Positions 1 to 11,705 of a DNA stretch of 54,998 bases are shown piece by piece. Under the pieces are notes generated by a model. That model was not told the origin of the DNA. It did not search any database and worked only from the letters and a program-made list of their open reading frames with translations. The position numbers and the translations under genes are program-made. Origin of the DNA: Gammaproteobacteria bacterium (GTDB taxonomy: Bacteria; Pseudomonadota; Gammaproteobacteria; Pseudomonadales; Azotimanducaceae); contig PBRQ01000079.1 of the NCBI GenBank assembly GCA_002725995.1, positions 1-54,998 on the forward strand. The letters run 5' to 3'. Position 1 is the stretch's first letter. Each line of letters begins with the position of its first letter.

Positions 1-3000
1 GATTTTGGCAAGTTGCCACAAGTCATGGATATTCCTTACCTGCTCGCGATTCAAGTGGAGTCATACAAGCAGTTTTTGCAAGACAAAGTTGATCCAAAAA
101 AACGGATTAAGAAGGGCCTGCACACTGCGTTTCAGTCGGTTTTTCCGATCACAAGTTATTCTGGAAATGCTGCACTGGAGTACGTGAGTTATCGTCTCGG
201 GAAACCACCTTTTACTGTGAAAGAATGTCAACTGCGCAGTGTGACCTATGCGGTACCTTTACGGGTCAAGGCCAGGCTGATCATCTATGACAAGGACTCT
301 TCGAACAAGGTTATTAAGGACATTAAGGAGCAGGAAGTCTATATGGGTGAAATTCCCTTGATGACTGACAACGGCACCTTTGTGATCAACGGTATTGAGC
401 GAGTGGTCGTGTCACAGTTGCATCGTTCTCCCGGTGTGTTCTTTGATCATGATAAAGGCAAGACGCACTCCTCCGGAAAACTGCTGTATTCAGCCCGGGT
501 AATTCCAATGCGGGGTTCATGGCTGGACTTCGAGTTTGATCCAAAGGATTGTGTGTTTGTACGTATAGACCGGCGCCGGAAACTTCCTGCTACGATCTTG
601 CTCAGGGCACTTGGATACAGTGCGGAAGAGATTCTTGCCATATTCTTCGACACGGATACATTTCAGATTGATGCAGAAGGCTACAGCCTCAAGCTTATTA
701 CAGGCAGGCTTCGCGGTGAAACTGCCCAGTTCGATATCCTCACCAAATCCGGTGACACTATCATTGAAGAGGGCACCAGAATAACAGCGCGACATATCCG
801 AGATATGGACAAGGCTAAGTTGACCAAACTACCCGTGCAAACGGAATACGTTTGCGGTCATGTCCTGGCGAATGATATCGTCGATGAAGAGACTGGAGAG
901 ATTGTCGTAGCATGTAACACGGCACTTACCGAAGAGGTTCTCGAACAACTACGCGAGCTGAAGATCAAAGCTTTCAAAACGATCTATACCAACGATCTTG
1001 ATCATGGACCCTGGATTTCTGACACCCTCAATGTCGATCCATCGTCCAATCGCCTGGAAGCACTGGTAGAAATCTACCGAATGATGCGTCCGGGTGAGCC
1101 GCCGACAAAAGACGCGGCAGAAAACCTGTTTACCAATTTGTTCTTTGCACCAGAGCGATATGATCTTACTGCAGTTGGTCGTATGAAATTCAATCGTAGA
1201 CTGGGTCGTGAAGAAGAAGTAGGTGAAGGTACGCTCAGTGATGAAGATATTACTGATGTCCTTAAGTGCCTGATCAATATCCGTAACGCAAAAGATACGG
1301 TTGACGATATCGATCACCTTGGAAATCGTCGGATCAGGTCCGTAGGAGAAATGGCGGAGAACTCATTTCGTCTTGGGTTGATTCGTGTTGAGCGGGCAGT
1401 AAGAGAGAGACTGAGCCTTGCCGAATCTGAAGGCTTGATGCCCCAGGATCTGATTAATGCAAAACCTGTGGCAGCAGCTGTGAAGGAATTTTTCGGCTCA
1501 GCACAGTTGTCACAGTTCATGGACCAGAATAACCCGCTGTCGGAAGTGACCCACAAACGACGTGTATCAGCCCTCGGGCCGGGTGGACTTACCAGGGAAC
1601 GTGCTGGCTTTGAAGTCCGGGATGTACATCCCACTCACTATGGTCGGGTTTGTCCCATCGAGACCCCTGAGGGGCCAAATATCGGACTGATTAATTCGCT
1701 GGCAACCTATGCCAGAACAAATTCATACGGGTTTCTTGAAAGTCCCTATCGCAAAGTAATCAATGGCAACGTCACTGATGACATAGAGTATTTGTCGGCA
1801 ATCGTTGAAAGTGATTATGTCATAGCGCAGGCGAGTGCTCCGATAGATAGCAAAGGTCAACTAGAGGATGACCTCGTTGACGTTCGTCACCTTGGGGAAT
1901 TCACAAAGATGCCAAGGGATAGCGTCAACTTCATGGATGTATCCCCCCAACAGGTGGTTTCTGTCGCCGCATCTCTGATACCGTTTCTCGAGCATGACGA
2001 TGCGAACCGCGCCTTGATGGGATCTAACATGCAACGGCAGGCGGTTCCGACTTTGTTGGCGGAAAAGCCGCTCGTCGGTACTGGAATGGAGCGGGTTGTT
2101 GCCCGTGACTCAGGCGTCTGTGTCGTTGCGGAACGCGGTGGTGTGGTTGAGACCGTTGATGCAGGAAGAATCGTCATACGGGTCAATGATGCGGAAACCG
2201 AAAGTGGTGAAGCAGGTGTCGACATATATAACCTGACCAAATATACAAGATCTAATCAGAATACCTGCATAAACCAGAAACCACTGGTCAAGCAGGGTGA
2301 TGTGATCGGGCGAAATGATATCCTGGCAGACGGACCTTCGATTGACACGGGTGAACTCGCCTTAGGTCAGAATATGCGCATCGCATTTATGACCTGGAAT
2401 GGATATAACTTTGAGGATTCGGTCCTGATTTCGGAGAAAGTCGTGAAGGAAGATCGTTTCACGACCATCCACATTCAGGAACTGACCTGTATTGCTCGGG
2501 ATACCAAATTGGGATCAGAGGAAATCACCTGTGATATTCCAAATGTTGGTGAAGGAGCGCTTGGCAAACTGGATGAATCCGGGATTGTATATATCGGCGC
2601 TGAAGTAGAACCTGGCGATATTCTGGTCGGGAAGGTTACACCCAAGGGTGAGACACAACTAACGCCAGAAGAAAAGTTGCTGCGTGCCATCTTTGGTGAA
2701 AAGGCCTCAGATGTGAAAGATACATCGCTCAGGGTGCCCAGCAGTTACAACGGAACTGTGATTGATGTTCGCGTATTTACTCGTGATGGCCTCGACAAAG
2801 ATCAGCGTTCTCTCGATATCGAGCATCGTGAACTCGAACAGGTTCGCAAGAATATTGAAGAGGAATTCCGAATCATCGAAACTGCGACCTTTGAGCGGCT
2901 TGAACATTCACTTGTTGGTAAAAAAGTAATTGCCGGGCCGGGTCTTAATAAAGGCGACAAGATAAGCAAAGACTATTTGAAAGAGTTGTCTTTCGATGGA

Positions 3001-4032
3001 TGGTTCAAGTTAAGGCTTGAGACGGACTCTTTGAATGAGCTACTGCAACAGGCTGACAAGCGTTTGAAGGAACGTCGGGTAGAGCTCGATGAACAGTTTG
3101 CAGTGAGTAAGGGAAAACTTGAAAGCGGGGACGACCTTGCACCTGGTGTGTTGAAGATTGTGAAGGTTTACCTCGCCATCAAACGCCGGATTCAGCCGGG
3201 CGACAAGATGGCTGGCCGGCACGGAAACAAGGGTGTGATCTCGGTGATTAAACCGGTTGAAGATATGCCTTATGATGAAGAAGGTGAACCCATCGACATC
3301 GTGCTGAACCCCTTGGGTGTACCCAAGCGTATGAACGTTGGTCAGATACTTGAAACCCACCTTGGCTGGGCTGCAGATGGTCTTGGCAAGAAAATCGGTA
3401 CGATGATCGATACCCAGAGACAGATCTCTGAAGTTCGTGAGTTCCTTGAAGAGATCTATAATCGCAGTGGTCGGGCCGAGGATTTGGCATCGTTTACTGA
3501 TGCGGAAATCGTGGAGATGGCCAACAACCTGCGTAGTGGTGTGCCCATGGCAACTGCCGTGTTTGATGGAGCAGCGGAAAAGGAAATCAAAGGAATGCTG
3601 GAACTGGCAGAGCTTCCAACCAATGGGCAGACCGTACTTTATGATGGGTGTACCGGCGAGCAGTTTGATCGTCCGGTTACCGTTGGCTTTATGTATATGC
3701 TGAAGCTTAACCACCTTGTTGATGACAAGATGCATGCACGCTCAACGGGCTCCTATAGCCTGGTCACGCAGCAACCCCTGGGCGGTAAAGCCCAGTTTGG
3801 TGGTCAGCGGTTTGGAGAAATGGAAGTGTGGGCACTGGAAGCCTACGGGGCGGCCTACACACTTCAGGAAATGCTCACAGTGAAATCTGATGATGTTCAT
3901 GGTCGTACCAGAATGTACAAGAACATCGTCGATGGAGATCATCGTATGGAGCCCGGGATGCCAGAATCATTTAATGTTCTGGTCAAGGAGATTAGGTCCT
4001 TGGGCATCGATATCGAACTGGAGACAGAATAG
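1..4032 (+). CDS. rpoB: RNA polymerase beta subunit, 5' end cut by window
   Basis: Beta subunit of the DNA-dependent RNA polymerase core, which forms the catalytic cleft with beta'. The reading frame is open from base 1 (Asp-Phe-Gly-Lys, matching about residue 14 of E. coli RpoB), so about 14 codons lie upstream. The 1343 visible residues agree with the usual 1342-residue length. The rifampicin region is clear near bases 1507-1600 ([19 protein letters not shown]) with wild-type Asp, His and Ser at the classical resistance positions. The C-terminal [24 protein letters not shown] block is conserved. The gene is followed 77 bases later by rpoC, the usual rpoBC arrangement; the promoter and the rplKAJL genes must lie upstream of the window. 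Confidence 0.98.
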   Translation, partial: DFGKLPQVMDIPYLLAIQVESYKQFLQDKVDPKKRIKKGLHTAFQSVFPITSYSGNAALEYVSYRLGKPPFTVKECQLRSVTYAVPLRVKARLIIYDKDSSNKVIKDIKEQEVYMGEIPLMTDNGTFVINGIERVVVSQLHRSPGVFFDHDKGKTHSSGKLLYSARVIPMRGSWLDFEFDPKDCVFVRIDRRRKLPATILLRALGYSAEEILAIFFDTDTFQIDAEGYSLKLITGRLRGETAQFDILTKSGDTIIEEGTRITARHIRDMDKAKLTKLPVQTEYVCGHVLANDIVDEETGEIVVACNTALTEEVLEQLRELKIKAFKTIYTNDLDHGPWISDTLNVDPSSNRLEALVEIYRMMRPGEPPTKDAAENLFTNLFFAPERYDLTAVGRMKFNRRLGREEEVGEGTLSDEDITDVLKCLINIRNAKDTVDDIDHLGNRRIRSVGEMAENSFRLGLIRVERAVRERLSLAESEGLMPQDLINAKPVAAAVKEFFGSAQLSQFMDQNNPLSEVTHKRRVSALGPGGLTRERAGFEVRDVHPTHYGRVCPIETPEGPNIGLINSLATYARTNSYGFLESPYRKVINGNVTDDIEYLSAIVESDYVIAQASAPIDSKGQLEDDLVDVRHLGEFTKMPRDSVNFMDVSPQQVVSVAASLIPFLEHDDANRALMGSNMQRQAVPTLLAEKPLVGTGMERVVARDSGVCVVAERGGVVETVDAGRIVIRVNDAETESGEAGVDIYNLTKYTRSNQNTCINQKPLVKQGDVIGRNDILADGPSIDTGELALGQNMRIAFMTWNGYNFEDSVLISEKVVKEDRFTTIHIQELTCIARDTKLGSEEITCDIPNVGEGALGKLDESGIVYIGAEVEPGDILVGKVTPKGETQLTPEEKLLRAIFGEKASDVKDTSLRVPSSYNGTVIDVRVFTRDGLDKDQRSLDIEHRELEQVRKNIEEEFRIIETATFERLEHSLVGKKVIAGPGLNKGDKISKDYLKELSFDGWFKLRLETDSLNELLQQADKRLKERRVELDEQFAVSKGKLESGDDLAPGVLKIVKVYLAIKRRIQPGDKMAGRHGNKGVISVIKPVEDMPYDEEGEPIDIVLNPLGVPKRMNVGQILETHLGWAADGLGKKIGTMIDTQRQISEVREFLEEIYNRSGRAEDLASFTDAEIVEMANNLRSGVPMATAVFDGAAEKEIKGMLELAELPTNGQTVLYDGCTGEQFDRPVTVGFMYMLKLNHLVDDKMHARSTGSYSLVTQQPLGGKAQFGGQRFGEMEVWALEAYGAAYTLQEMLTVKSDDVHGRTRMYKNIVDGDHRMEPGMPESFNVLVKEIRSLGIDIELETE

Positions 4033-4077
4033 GTATCCGTGCGGATATTTACTGATGATACAGCATTCAATTATTAC

Positions 4078-4095
4078 CTGGGCGTATTAGCCCAG
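4078..4095 (+). other. Hairpin in the rpoB-rpoC gap
   Basis: A perfect 6-base-pair inverted repeat (CTGGGC, loop GTATTA, GCCCAG) lies five bases upstream of the rpoC Shine-Dalgarno sequence (GGAGG at 4100-4104). There is no T-run after it, so it is not an intrinsic terminator. It could be an RNA-processing or translation-modulating structure; this is inference only. Confidence 0.4.
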
Positions 4096-4109
4096 AAGCG
4101 GAGGAAGCC

Positions 4110-7100
4110 TTGAAAGACTTGCTGAACATACTGAAAGCGCAAGGGCAGTCAGAAGAATTTGATTCCTTAAGAATTGGACTCGCATCTCCCGAGATGGTGC
4201 GATCCTGGTCGTATGGTGAGGTTAAGAAGCCGGAAACCATCAACTATCGAACCTTTAAGCCGGAGCGTGATGGGCTTTTTTGTGCCAAGATTTTCGGTCC
4301 CAACAAGGATTACGAGTGTTTGTGTGGCAAGTATAAGAGGCTAAAGCATCGTGGCGTAATTTGTGAAAAGTGTGGTGTTGAGGTGGCGCTGGCCAAGGTT
4401 CGTCGTGAGCGAATGGGGCACATAGAGCTTGCCAGCCCGGTTGCACATATCTGGTTTCTCAAGTCCCTGCCGTCACGTATCGGTTTGCTGATGGATATGA
4501 CCCTTCGGGATATAGAGCGAGTGCTCTACTTTGAGTCATTTGTTGTCGTTGATCCAGGCCTAACGACGCTGGAAAAGCGACAACTGCTAACCGATGAGCA
4601 GTACTATGAAGCGCTGGAAGAATTCGGGGATGAGTTCGAGGCGAAGATGGGTGCTGAAGCAATCCAGGACCTGATGAAGGACATGGATATTAATGACGAA
4701 ATTGCCGTCCTCCGTGAGGATCTGCCAAAAACCAATTCTGAAACAAAGATTAAAAAGCTGACTAAGCGGTTAAAGCTGATGGAAGCATTTGTCAAATCTG
4801 GCAACAAGCCAGAGTGGATGATCTTTACCGTATTGCCTGTGCTTCCACCAGATCTGCGTCCCCTGGTTCCCCTGGAGGGCGGACGGTTTGCCACATCGGA
4901 CCTGAACGATTTGTACCGTCGGGTCATTAACCGGAACAACCGCCTCAAGCGACTACTGGATTTGTCCGCGCCGGATATTATTGTGCGCAATGAAAAGCGC
5001 ATGCTACAGGAAGCGGTTGATGCGTTACTCGACAATGGCAGACGTGGACGTGCCATTACCGGTACTAACAAACGACCCTTGAAATCTTTGGCTGACATGA
5101 TCAAGGGAAAGCAAGGGCGCTTTCGCCAGAACCTGCTTGGGAAAAGGGTAGATTATTCTGGACGATCGGTCATTGTTGTAGGCCCAACTTTACGCCTGCA
5201 TCAGTGCGGTCTGCCAAAGAAAATGGCGCTGGAACTGTTTAAGCCTTTTATTTTTGGCAAGCTGGAGGCCAGAGGCCTGGCAACTACTATCAAGGCAGCC
5301 AAGAAAATGGTGGAGCGTGAGACTGCCGAGGTCTGGGATATCCTTGCTGAGGTTATCCGGGAACATCCGGTGTTGCTAAATCGTGCCCCTACATTGCACA
5401 GGCTGGGCATTCAGGCATTCGAGCCAGTATTGATTGAAGGAAAGGCCATCCAATTGCACCCACTGGTCTGTACCGCCTACAACGCGGATTTTGATGGTGA
5501 CCAGATGGCGGTGCACGTCCCGCTTACACTAGAGGCGCAGCTTGAAGCGCGCGCCCTGATGATGTCGACCAATAACGTTCTGCTTCCGGCAGATGGTGAG
5601 CCCATCATTGTCCCCTCCCAGGATGTTGTGCTGGGAGTCTACTGGATGACCAGGGAACGAATTAATGATGTTGGTGAGGGAATGGTATTCGCTGATGTTG
5701 AGGAAGTTAGTCGTGCATATCGGTGCGGCAAGATTGGCCTTCAAGCCAGAATCAAGGTTCGTGTCACGGAGAGCGTCCGACAGGATGATGGTGAGTTTGA
5801 AACCACCACCAGTTTGTATGATACGACTGCTGGTCGTGCGCTGATTTATGAAGTCGTACCGAATGGGATTGCCTACAAACATACGAATGAAACGATGGGC
5901 AACAAGCATATTTCACGTCTGATCAACCTCTGCTATCGAACAGTGGGGCTAAAGGAGACTGTCATATTCGCTGACCAGTTAATGTATATGGGCTATGACT
6001 ACTCGACGCGTTCAGGTTCTTCAATTGGTGTGGATGATTTCGTCATACCAGGGGAGAAAGCAAAAATTATTGCCGCCGCAGAAGAAGAGATAAGAGAGAT
6101 AGAGTCTCAATTTGCGTCTGGTCTTGTGACCCAAGGTGAAAAGTACAATAAGGTTATCGATATCTGGACTCGTGCAAACGACCAGGTAGGGACCGCCATG
6201 ATGGATACCCTGAGTAAGGAGCAAGTGACCAACCGCGAGGGTGAGCAGGAGGAGCAAACCTCATTTAACAGTGTTTGGATGTACTCTGACTCGGGTGCTC
6301 GGGGCTCCCCCGCCCAGATACGTCAGCTTTCTGGTATGCGTGGTTTGATGACCAAGCCGGATGGTTCAATTATTGAAACTCCCATTACTGCCAACTTCCG
6401 TGAAGGTTTGTCCGTGATGCAGTACTTTATTTCCACTCACGGTGCACGAAAAGGCCTCGCAGATACCGCGCTTAAGACGGCAAACTCAGGTTACCTGACA
6501 AGACGTCTGGTTGATGTGGCCCAAGATCTCGTGGTTACCGAACATGACTGCGGATCAGAAGGCGGAACTGTCGTGACCGCTGTTATTGAGGGTGGCGATG
6601 TTGTAGAGGCGCTGGGCAACAGGGTCCTTGGACGTGTTGTTGCCACTGATGTGTTTAACAGTGCTGGCGACGATGTGTTGATTCCCCGGGGGACAATGAT
6701 TGACGAGAAATGGGTTGAGCGTCTCGAAGAGCTTAGTGTTGATGAAATCCAGGTTCGAAGTGCAATCTCCTGTGAGACCCGATACGGCATATGCAGCATG
6801 TGCTATGGCCGAGATCTGGGTCGAGGTCATCTGGTTAATATTGGAGAGGCTATCGGTGTTATTGCAGCCCAGTCAATCGGTGAACCTGGCACACAGCTTA
6901 CGATGCGTACATTCCATATTGGTGGTGCTGCTTCGCGTGCAACGGCAATCGATAGTGTGCAGGTTAAGCATGCTGGTGTGACCAGGTTGCACAACCTGAA
7001 GACAATCGAGAAAGCCAGCGGTGAGTTGGTGGCAGTATCACGTTCTGGGGAAATAGCAGTTGCTGACCTTGAATCCGGGCGAGAGAGAGAGCGATACAAG

Positions 7101-8342
7101 CTACCCTATGGTGCGATTCTTAAGAAGGGCAATGATGAAAACATTGAGGCCGGTGAAGTAATAGCTAACTGGGACCCACATACTCATCCGATTGTTACTG
7201 AGGTAGAGGGAAGAGTGGTTTTTGAAGGGATGGAAGAGGGTATTACCATCCGTCGTCAGACTGATGAATTGACCGGTCTATCCAGTATTTCAGTCATTGA
7301 TCCCAAGGATCGACCAAGTTCTGGAAAAGATATTCGTCCAGCTGTTCGCCTTGTCGATGAATCAGGCGAAGACCTGCTGCTGGCAGGGACGGATGTGCCA
7401 GCACACTATTTTCTTGAGGCTAACGCTATTCTTAGCCTGGAAGACGGAGATCACATAGCTATAGGTGATGTTATTGCCCGAATTCCGCAGGAAGGGTCAA
7501 AGACCAGAGATATTACCGGTGGTCTGCCCCGTGTAGCGGATCTGTTTGAAGCACGTAAGCCAAAGGAAGCAGCAGTTCTTGCGGAAATTTCAGGAACAAT
7601 CAGCTTTGGCAAGGAAACCAAGGGTAAGCGACGCCTGGTGATTACGCCTACGGACACGAGTGATCTACCGGAGGGCGCAGATCACTATGAAGTGCTGATA
7701 CCTAAGTGGCGTAATATGACGGTATTCGAAGGGGAGTATGTCGAAAAGGGTGAGGTCGTGTCTGATGGACCTGAAAACCCACACGATATTCTCCGCCTGA
7801 AGGGTATTTATGCCCTGTGTAACTACATTGTCAAGGAAATCCAGGACGTATATCGGTTGCAGGGTGTAAAAATCAATGACAAGCACATCGAAGTGATTGT
7901 TTGTCAGATGCTGCGCAAGGTAGAAATCACCGAACCTGGTGAGTCCACCCTGATCAAAGGTGAGCAGGTTGAGCATGTCAGGTTCCTTGAGGAAAATGAC
8001 AGGCTCTCTGAGGAAGATAAACAGCAGGTTAAAGGCCAGCGAGTGCTGCTTGGCATCACCAAGGCTGCATTGGCCACCGAGTCATTTATATCCGCGGCAT
8101 CTTTCCAGGAGACCACAAGGGTCTTGACGGAAGCAGCAGTGACTGGAAAACGTGATTACCTGCGTGGCCTCAAGGAGAATGTCATCGTCGGGCGTTTGAT
8201 ACCAGCAGGAACGGGTCTCAAATACCATGATGACAGGCGAAGGAAGAAAGAGGTGAAAGCAGAAGGCGGAGAGACTCACGTAGTGAGTGCCAGCGAGGTT
8301 GAACAGGCACTGAGTGAAGCATTGAACTCCGGAGATTCATAG
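4110..8342 (+). CDS. rpoC: RNA polymerase beta' subunit
   Basis: Largest subunit of core RNA polymerase, carrying the catalytic magnesium site. The absolutely conserved NADFDGD motif is at residues 458-464. The N-terminal zinc ribbon has cysteines 70, 72, 85 and 88, and a second cysteine cluster ([11 protein letters not shown]) lies in the C-terminal half. Length is 1410 residues against 1407 in E. coli. The start is TTG; a GGAGG ribosome site sits six bases upstream and the N-terminus ([11 protein letters not shown]) aligns with the family, so the unusual start codon is well supported. It is co-transcribed with rpoB. A sigma70-type promoter for the str genes follows about 54 bases after the stop. 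Confidence 0.98.
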   Translation: MKDLLNILKAQGQSEEFDSLRIGLASPEMVRSWSYGEVKKPETINYRTFKPERDGLFCAKIFGPNKDYECLCGKYKRLKHRGVICEKCGVEVALAKVRRERMGHIELASPVAHIWFLKSLPSRIGLLMDMTLRDIERVLYFESFVVVDPGLTTLEKRQLLTDEQYYEALEEFGDEFEAKMGAEAIQDLMKDMDINDEIAVLREDLPKTNSETKIKKLTKRLKLMEAFVKSGNKPEWMIFTVLPVLPPDLRPLVPLEGGRFATSDLNDLYRRVINRNNRLKRLLDLSAPDIIVRNEKRMLQEAVDALLDNGRRGRAITGTNKRPLKSLADMIKGKQGRFRQNLLGKRVDYSGRSVIVVGPTLRLHQCGLPKKMALELFKPFIFGKLEARGLATTIKAAKKMVERETAEVWDILAEVIREHPVLLNRAPTLHRLGIQAFEPVLIEGKAIQLHPLVCTAYNADFDGDQMAVHVPLTLEAQLEARALMMSTNNVLLPADGEPIIVPSQDVVLGVYWMTRERINDVGEGMVFADVEEVSRAYRCGKIGLQARIKVRVTESVRQDDGEFETTTSLYDTTAGRALIYEVVPNGIAYKHTNETMGNKHISRLINLCYRTVGLKETVIFADQLMYMGYDYSTRSGSSIGVDDFVIPGEKAKIIAAAEEEIREIESQFASGLVTQGEKYNKVIDIWTRANDQVGTAMMDTLSKEQVTNREGEQEEQTSFNSVWMYSDSGARGSPAQIRQLSGMRGLMTKPDGSIIETPITANFREGLSVMQYFISTHGARKGLADTALKTANSGYLTRRLVDVAQDLVVTEHDCGSEGGTVVTAVIEGGDVVEALGNRVLGRVVATDVFNSAGDDVLIPRGTMIDEKWVERLEELSVDEIQVRSAISCETRYGICSMCYGRDLGRGHLVNIGEAIGVIAAQSIGEPGTQLTMRTFHIGGAASRATAIDSVQVKHAGVTRLHNLKTIEKASGELVAVSRSGEIAVADLESGRERERYKLPYGAILKKGNDENIEAGEVIANWDPHTHPIVTEVEGRVVFEGMEEGITIRRQTDELTGLSSISVIDPKDRPSSGKDIRPAVRLVDESGEDLLLAGTDVPAHYFLEANAILSLEDGDHIAIGDVIARIPQEGSKTRDITGGLPRVADLFEARKPKEAAVLAEISGTISFGKETKGKRRLVITPTDTSDLPEGADHYEVLIPKWRNMTVFEGEYVEKGEVVSDGPENPHDILRLKGIYALCNYIVKEIQDVYRLQGVKINDKHIEVIVCQMLRKVEITEPGESTLIKGEQVEHVRFLEENDRLSEEDKQQVKGQRVLLGITKAALATESFISAASFQETTRVLTEAAVTGKRDYLRGLKENVIVGRLIPAGTGLKYHDDRRRKKEVKAEGGETHVVSASEVEQALSEALNSGDS

Positions 8343-8358
8343 TTGCCGGGAATTGAGG

Positions 8359-8390
8359 TTTGGGCAAAAACTCAACTATTTTTACCCAAA
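8359..8390 (+). repeat. 12-bp inverted repeat after rpoC
   Basis: Arms TTTGGGCAAAAA and TTTTTACCCAAA pair at 11 of 12 positions around an 8-base loop, 17 bases after the rpoC stop. The T-run is inside the stem rather than after it, so it is not a canonical intrinsic terminator. It could act as a processing or attenuation site between rpoBC and the str genes. It ends five bases before the -35 box of the rpsL promoter. Confidence 0.45.
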
Positions 8391-8395
8391 CCCCG

Positions 8396-8424
8396 TTGAC
8401 TCATCCAACCGAGGTCATTAGAAT
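8396..8424 (+). promoter_or_regulatory. Sigma70-type promoter for the str operon
   Basis: TTGACT at 8396-8401 and TAGAAT at 8419-8424 are separated by exactly 17 bases. The following discriminator is GC-rich (TCGGCCTCGC), as in growth-rate and stringently controlled ribosomal promoters. The predicted start near 8431 would give a leader of about 120 bases before rpsL. Confidence 0.75.
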
Positions 8425-8498
8425 TCGGCCTCGCTTGTGTGGCGTCAATGGCAAACAGGCCAATTCTTTGCATACCAAAGGGCTGCCATAAGCTTTAA

Positions 8499-8534
8499 TT
8501 GTAAGTAGTTTTTGTAAGTAAATTATCGTAAGAA
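8499..8534 (+). repeat. Short direct repeats in the rpsL leader
   Basis: TTGTAAGTA occurs at 8499-8507 and again at 8512-8520, and an imperfect copy (TCGTAAGAA) lies at 8526-8534, giving a 13-14 base period just before the rpsL ribosome site. The function is unknown; it may be slippage-derived. Confidence 0.4.
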
Positions 8535-8553
8535 TACTGGAGTCACACATAAT

Positions 8554-8928
8554 ATGGCAAGAATCAGCCAATTGGTTCGCAAGCCGAGAAAACGGAAAAT
8601 CACCAAAAGTGGTGTTCCAGCTTTGCAATCCTGCCCGCAGAAACGCGGCGTATGTACCAGGGTGTATACCACCACCCCGAAAAAGCCAAACTCAGCGCTG
8701 CGAAAGGTATGCCGTGTTCGACTTACAAATGGTTTTGAAGTGACCTCCTACATTGGTGGGGAAGGCCACAACCTGCAGGAACACTCTGTTGTTCTGATCC
8801 GTGGCGGACGTGTCAAGGACTTGCCTGGTGTGCGGTATCACACGGTTCGTGGGACGCTGGATACAACCGGGGTGAGTGACAGGACGCAGGGTCGGTCAAA
8901 ATACGGAACCAAAAGACCAAAAACCTAA
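8554..8928 (+). CDS. rpsL: 30S ribosomal protein S12
   Basis: S12 sits at the decoding centre of the small subunit and influences accuracy. Its 124 residues align end to end with E. coli S12, including [25 protein letters not shown] and [17 protein letters not shown]. Lys43 and Lys88 (Met counted as 1), the usual sites of streptomycin-resistance changes, are both Lys, so the sequence is of the sensitive type. The ATG start has a GGAG 11 bases upstream. It is the first gene of the str operon, with its own promoter upstream and rpsG downstream. Confidence 0.98.
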   Translation: MARISQLVRKPRKRKITKSGVPALQSCPQKRGVCTRVYTTTPKKPNSALRKVCRVRLTNGFEVTSYIGGEGHNLQEHSVVLIRGGRVKDLPGVRYHTVRGTLDTTGVSDRTQGRSKYGTKRPKT

Positions 8929-8942
8929 CCGACAGCTAAAAT

Positions 8943-8996
8943 TTATGCTGGCTGCATAAGTAGTCAGAGTAAGGCCGAGTCTCAAATGAGATCTCG
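8943..8996 (+). promoter_or_regulatory. Paired hairpins in the rpsL-rpsG gap, candidate S7 autoregulation site
   Basis: Two hairpins are visible. TTATGC/GCATAA encloses TGGCT at 8943-8959. CGAGTCTC pairs with GAGA-T-CTCG around AAAT at 8976-8996, with one bulged T. In E. coli, S7 represses translation of the distal str genes by binding the rpsL-rpsG intercistronic RNA. The same position here suggests a similar role, but I have not matched the known S7 recognition structure. Confidence 0.4.
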
Positions 8997-9020
8997 ATTA
9001 ACCTGAAGAGAGAGATAGAA

Positions 9021-9491
9021 ATGCCTAGACGTAGAGTCCCCCCAAAACGGGAAATATTGCCCGATCCCAAGTACGGTAATCAAACACTGGCGAAATTCAT
9101 GAATCATGTCATGGTCAGTGGCAAAAAATCTGTAGCGGAGAAAATCGTATACGGTGCCCTCGATAGAATACAGGAGCGTACCAGTGGTGACCCATTGGAG
9201 ATATTTGATACTGCGCTTGAAACGATTGCACCTTCAGTGGAAGTAAAATCACGGCGAGTTGGTGGTGCAACCTATCAGGTTCCTGTGGAAGTCCGCCCAT
9301 CAAGGCGAACTGCACTGGCGATGCGCTGGCTCGTTGATTCCGCAAGAAGTCGTGGTGAGAAGTCCATGGCGATGCGACTTGCTGGAGAACTTATGGATGC
9401 GGCGGAAGGAAGAGGCTCAGCAGTCCGTAAGCGGGAAGATACACACCGTATGGCTGAGGCAAACAGGGCGTTTGCTCACTATCGATTCTAA
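9021..9491 (+). CDS. rpsG: 30S ribosomal protein S7
   Basis: S7 nucleates assembly of the 30S head and contacts the 3' domain of 16S rRNA. Its 156 residues include the typical MPRRR(V/R)..[12 protein letters not shown] start, the [13 protein letters not shown] hairpin and the [25 protein letters not shown]-terminus. The ATG is preceded by a purine-rich GAAGAGAGAGA. The C-terminus corresponds to the shorter class (E. coli K12 S7 is longer). It is second in the str operon, 92 bases after rpsL, with hairpins between that may be its own repressor target. Confidence 0.98.
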   Translation: MPRRRVPPKREILPDPKYGNQTLAKFMNHVMVSGKKSVAEKIVYGALDRIQERTSGDPLEIFDTALETIAPSVEVKSRRVGGATYQVPVEVRPSRRTALAMRWLVDSARSRGEKSMAMRLAGELMDAAEGRGSAVRKREDTHRMAEANRAFAHYRF

Positions 9492-9580
9492 GAATTTTTT
9501 AAGATGCATTTCAAGAACACTCTTTCAAAAACCAGCTAGAACTGTTCCGTCGAGCCAGTTAACAAAACGGGGATTTCAAA

Positions 9581-11677
9581 GTGCCTAGAACGACACCCAT
9601 TAAAAGATACAGGAATATCGGTATCGTTGCGCATGTTGATGCGGGGAAAACAACAACAACTGAGCGAGTGCTATTTTATACTGGGTTGTCCCACAAAATT
9701 GGAGAGGTTCATGATGGCGCGGCAACCATGGACTGGATGGAGCAGGAGCAGGAAAGAGGAATAACGATCACCTCAGCTGCTACCACCACCTTTTGGGCGG
9801 GCACCAAGCAGCAATTTGACCAGCATCGCATCAATATTATCGACACTCCGGGACACGTGGATTTCACTATCGAAGTAGAACGTTCCCTGCGAGTACTTGA
9901 TGGTGCAGTTGTTGTTTTCTGTGGTACTTCAGGAGTTGAACCCCAGTCAGAGACGGTTTGGCGACAGGCGAACAAATACGAAGTGCCGAGAATTGTTTTT
10001 GTTAACAAGATGGACCGTGCAGGCGCTGACTACCTAAGGGTAGTTGACCAGATTGAGGAGCGCCTTGGATCGACCCCTGTACCGATCCAACTGGCAATCG
10101 GAGCGGAAGAGAACTTCAAAGGGGTCATCGACCTAGTCAAGATGAAGGCTATCATCTGGAACGAGGAAGACCTTGGTCTCACGTTTGAAGAGCAGGATAT
10201 CCCTGAAGATATGGTTGAACTGTCGGAAGAGTACCGGGAGAAATTGCTCGAAGCTGCTGCCGAAGCCGATGACGACTTGATGGAAAAGTACCTCGAAGAA
10301 AATGAACTAACCGAAGAGGAGATCAAGAAAGGCATCCGGATTAGAACGATCGCCAACGAAATAGTACCGGCACTGTGTGGGTCAGCCTTCAAGAACAAGG
10401 GTGTACAGACAATGCTGGATGCAGTTATTGAATTGCTCCCTGCTCCGGATGAGGTGAAGGCCATCAAAGGTTTTCTGGATGACGCAGAAAGTACAGAAGC
10501 GGAACGGAACGCAAATGATGACGAACCGTTTGCTGCGCTGGCATTCAAAATAGCAACAGATCCATTTGTGGGAGCACTGACGTTTTTCCGCGTTTACTCG
10601 GGTGTATTGAATTCCGGTGATTTCGTCTACAACCCGGTCAAGGACCGGCGGGAAAGGATCGGCCGAATGGTTCAGATGCATTCCAATGATCGAAAGGAAA
10701 TAAAGGAAGTTTGTGCTGGAGATATTGCCGCGGCTATTGGCCTGAAGCGAGCAACTACAGGCGATACGCTCACAGACGAAGATAACGTCATCACCCTCGA
10801 GAGGATGGAGTTTCCAGAACCGGTGATACATGTCGCGGTGGAACCCAAATCAAAAGCAGATCAGGAAAAGATGGGTGTCGCACTAGGTAAGCTGGCTGCT
10901 GAAGATCCGTCATTTAGTGTCAGGACAGATGAAGAGTCGGGCCAGACGATAATTGGCGGAATGGGTGAGTTGCACCTCGATATTCTGGTCGACAGAATGA
11001 AGCGTGAATTTAGTGTAGAAGCCAATATTGGTAAACCCCAGGTTGCCTACCGTGAAACGATCAGAGATACGGTGGAGTCAGAAGGAAAGTTTGTAAGGCA
11101 GACAGGTGGCCGCGGTCAGTATGGACACGTCTGGTTGAAACTGGAACCAATGGAAGATGCAGAATATGAGTTTGTGGATGAAATCGTTGGCGGGGTAGTG
11201 CCACGTGAGTACATCAATGCTGTGGACAAGGGGGTTTCTGAGCAGATGGCCAGTGGTGTGATTGCTGGGTACCCGCTGCAGGGTGTGAAGGTAACACTCT
11301 TTGATGGCTCATATCACGATGTGGACTCGAGTGAAGTTTCTTTCAAGGTCGCAGGTTCCATGGCGCTAAGATCAGGTGCCCTTGATGCGAGGCCAGTTTT
11401 GCTGGAACCCGTTATGAAGGTTGAAGTTGTAACGCCTGAGGACTATTTCGGAGATATCGTTGGCGATCTTAACAGGCGTCGCGGGATAGTGCTTGGAATG
11501 GAAGATGTAGCCGCTGGTAAAGCGGTGCGAGCTGAGGTTCCCATGTCTGAAATGTTTGGTTATGCGACCGATATGCGTTCAGCTACTCAGGGACGGGCAA
11601 CCTTTTCAATGGAATTCGAAAAGTACAAAGAAGTGCCAGACAGTATCGCTGAGGCGGTAATTAGTAAGGCAGGCTAA
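9581..11677 (+). CDS. fusA: Translation elongation factor G
   Basis: EF-G is the GTPase that drives translocation and, with RRF, ribosome recycling. It has 698 residues (E. coli 704). GTP-binding motifs are present: AHVDAGKT at residues 17-24, DTPGHVDF and NKMD. The GERGITI-type switch I ([16 protein letters not shown]) and the domain [13 protein letters not shown] motif follow. The start is GTG, placed by alignment of the N-terminus. An acidic stretch around residues 230-250 ([16 protein letters not shown]) is in the usual G' region. The gap to tuf is 28 bases. Confidence 0.98.
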   Translation: MPRTTPIKRYRNIGIVAHVDAGKTTTTERVLFYTGLSHKIGEVHDGAATMDWMEQEQERGITITSAATTTFWAGTKQQFDQHRINIIDTPGHVDFTIEVERSLRVLDGAVVVFCGTSGVEPQSETVWRQANKYEVPRIVFVNKMDRAGADYLRVVDQIEERLGSTPVPIQLAIGAEENFKGVIDLVKMKAIIWNEEDLGLTFEEQDIPEDMVELSEEYREKLLEAAAEADDDLMEKYLEENELTEEEIKKGIRIRTIANEIVPALCGSAFKNKGVQTMLDAVIELLPAPDEVKAIKGFLDDAESTEAERNANDDEPFAALAFKIATDPFVGALTFFRVYSGVLNSGDFVYNPVKDRRERIGRMVQMHSNDRKEIKEVCAGDIAAAIGLKRATTGDTLTDEDNVITLERMEFPEPVIHVAVEPKSKADQEKMGVALGKLAAEDPSFSVRTDEESGQTIIGGMGELHLDILVDRMKREFSVEANIGKPQVAYRETIRDTVESEGKFVRQTGGRGQYGHVWLKLEPMEDAEYEFVDEIVGGVVPREYINAVDKGVSEQMASGVIAGYPLQGVKVTLFDGSYHDVDSSEVSFKVAGSMALRSGALDARPVLLEPVMKVEVVTPEDYFGDIVGDLNRRRGIVLGMEDVAAGKAVRAEVPMSEMFGYATDMRSATQGRATFSMEFEKYKEVPDSIAEAVISKAG

Positions 11678-11705
11678 TATTGTTTTCAAGATAATGAGGT
11701 GACAA

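Noticed and set aside
1500..1620. Possible rifampicin-resistance changes in rpoB
   Set aside because: The Asp, His and Ser at the classical positions are all the sensitive-type residues.
3040..3735. Long open frame antisense to rpoB
   Set aside because: It is fully inside the conserved rpoB sequence with no family resemblance; a shadow of codon bias. The same holds for other long antisense frames inside rpoC, fusA, uvrA and hemA.
8359..8390. Intrinsic terminator after rpoC
   Set aside because: The T-run is within the stem, and the following bases are CCCC, so only an inverted repeat is reported.
8680..8830. Possible streptomycin-resistance changes in rpsL
   Set aside because: Lys43 and Lys88 are both unchanged.
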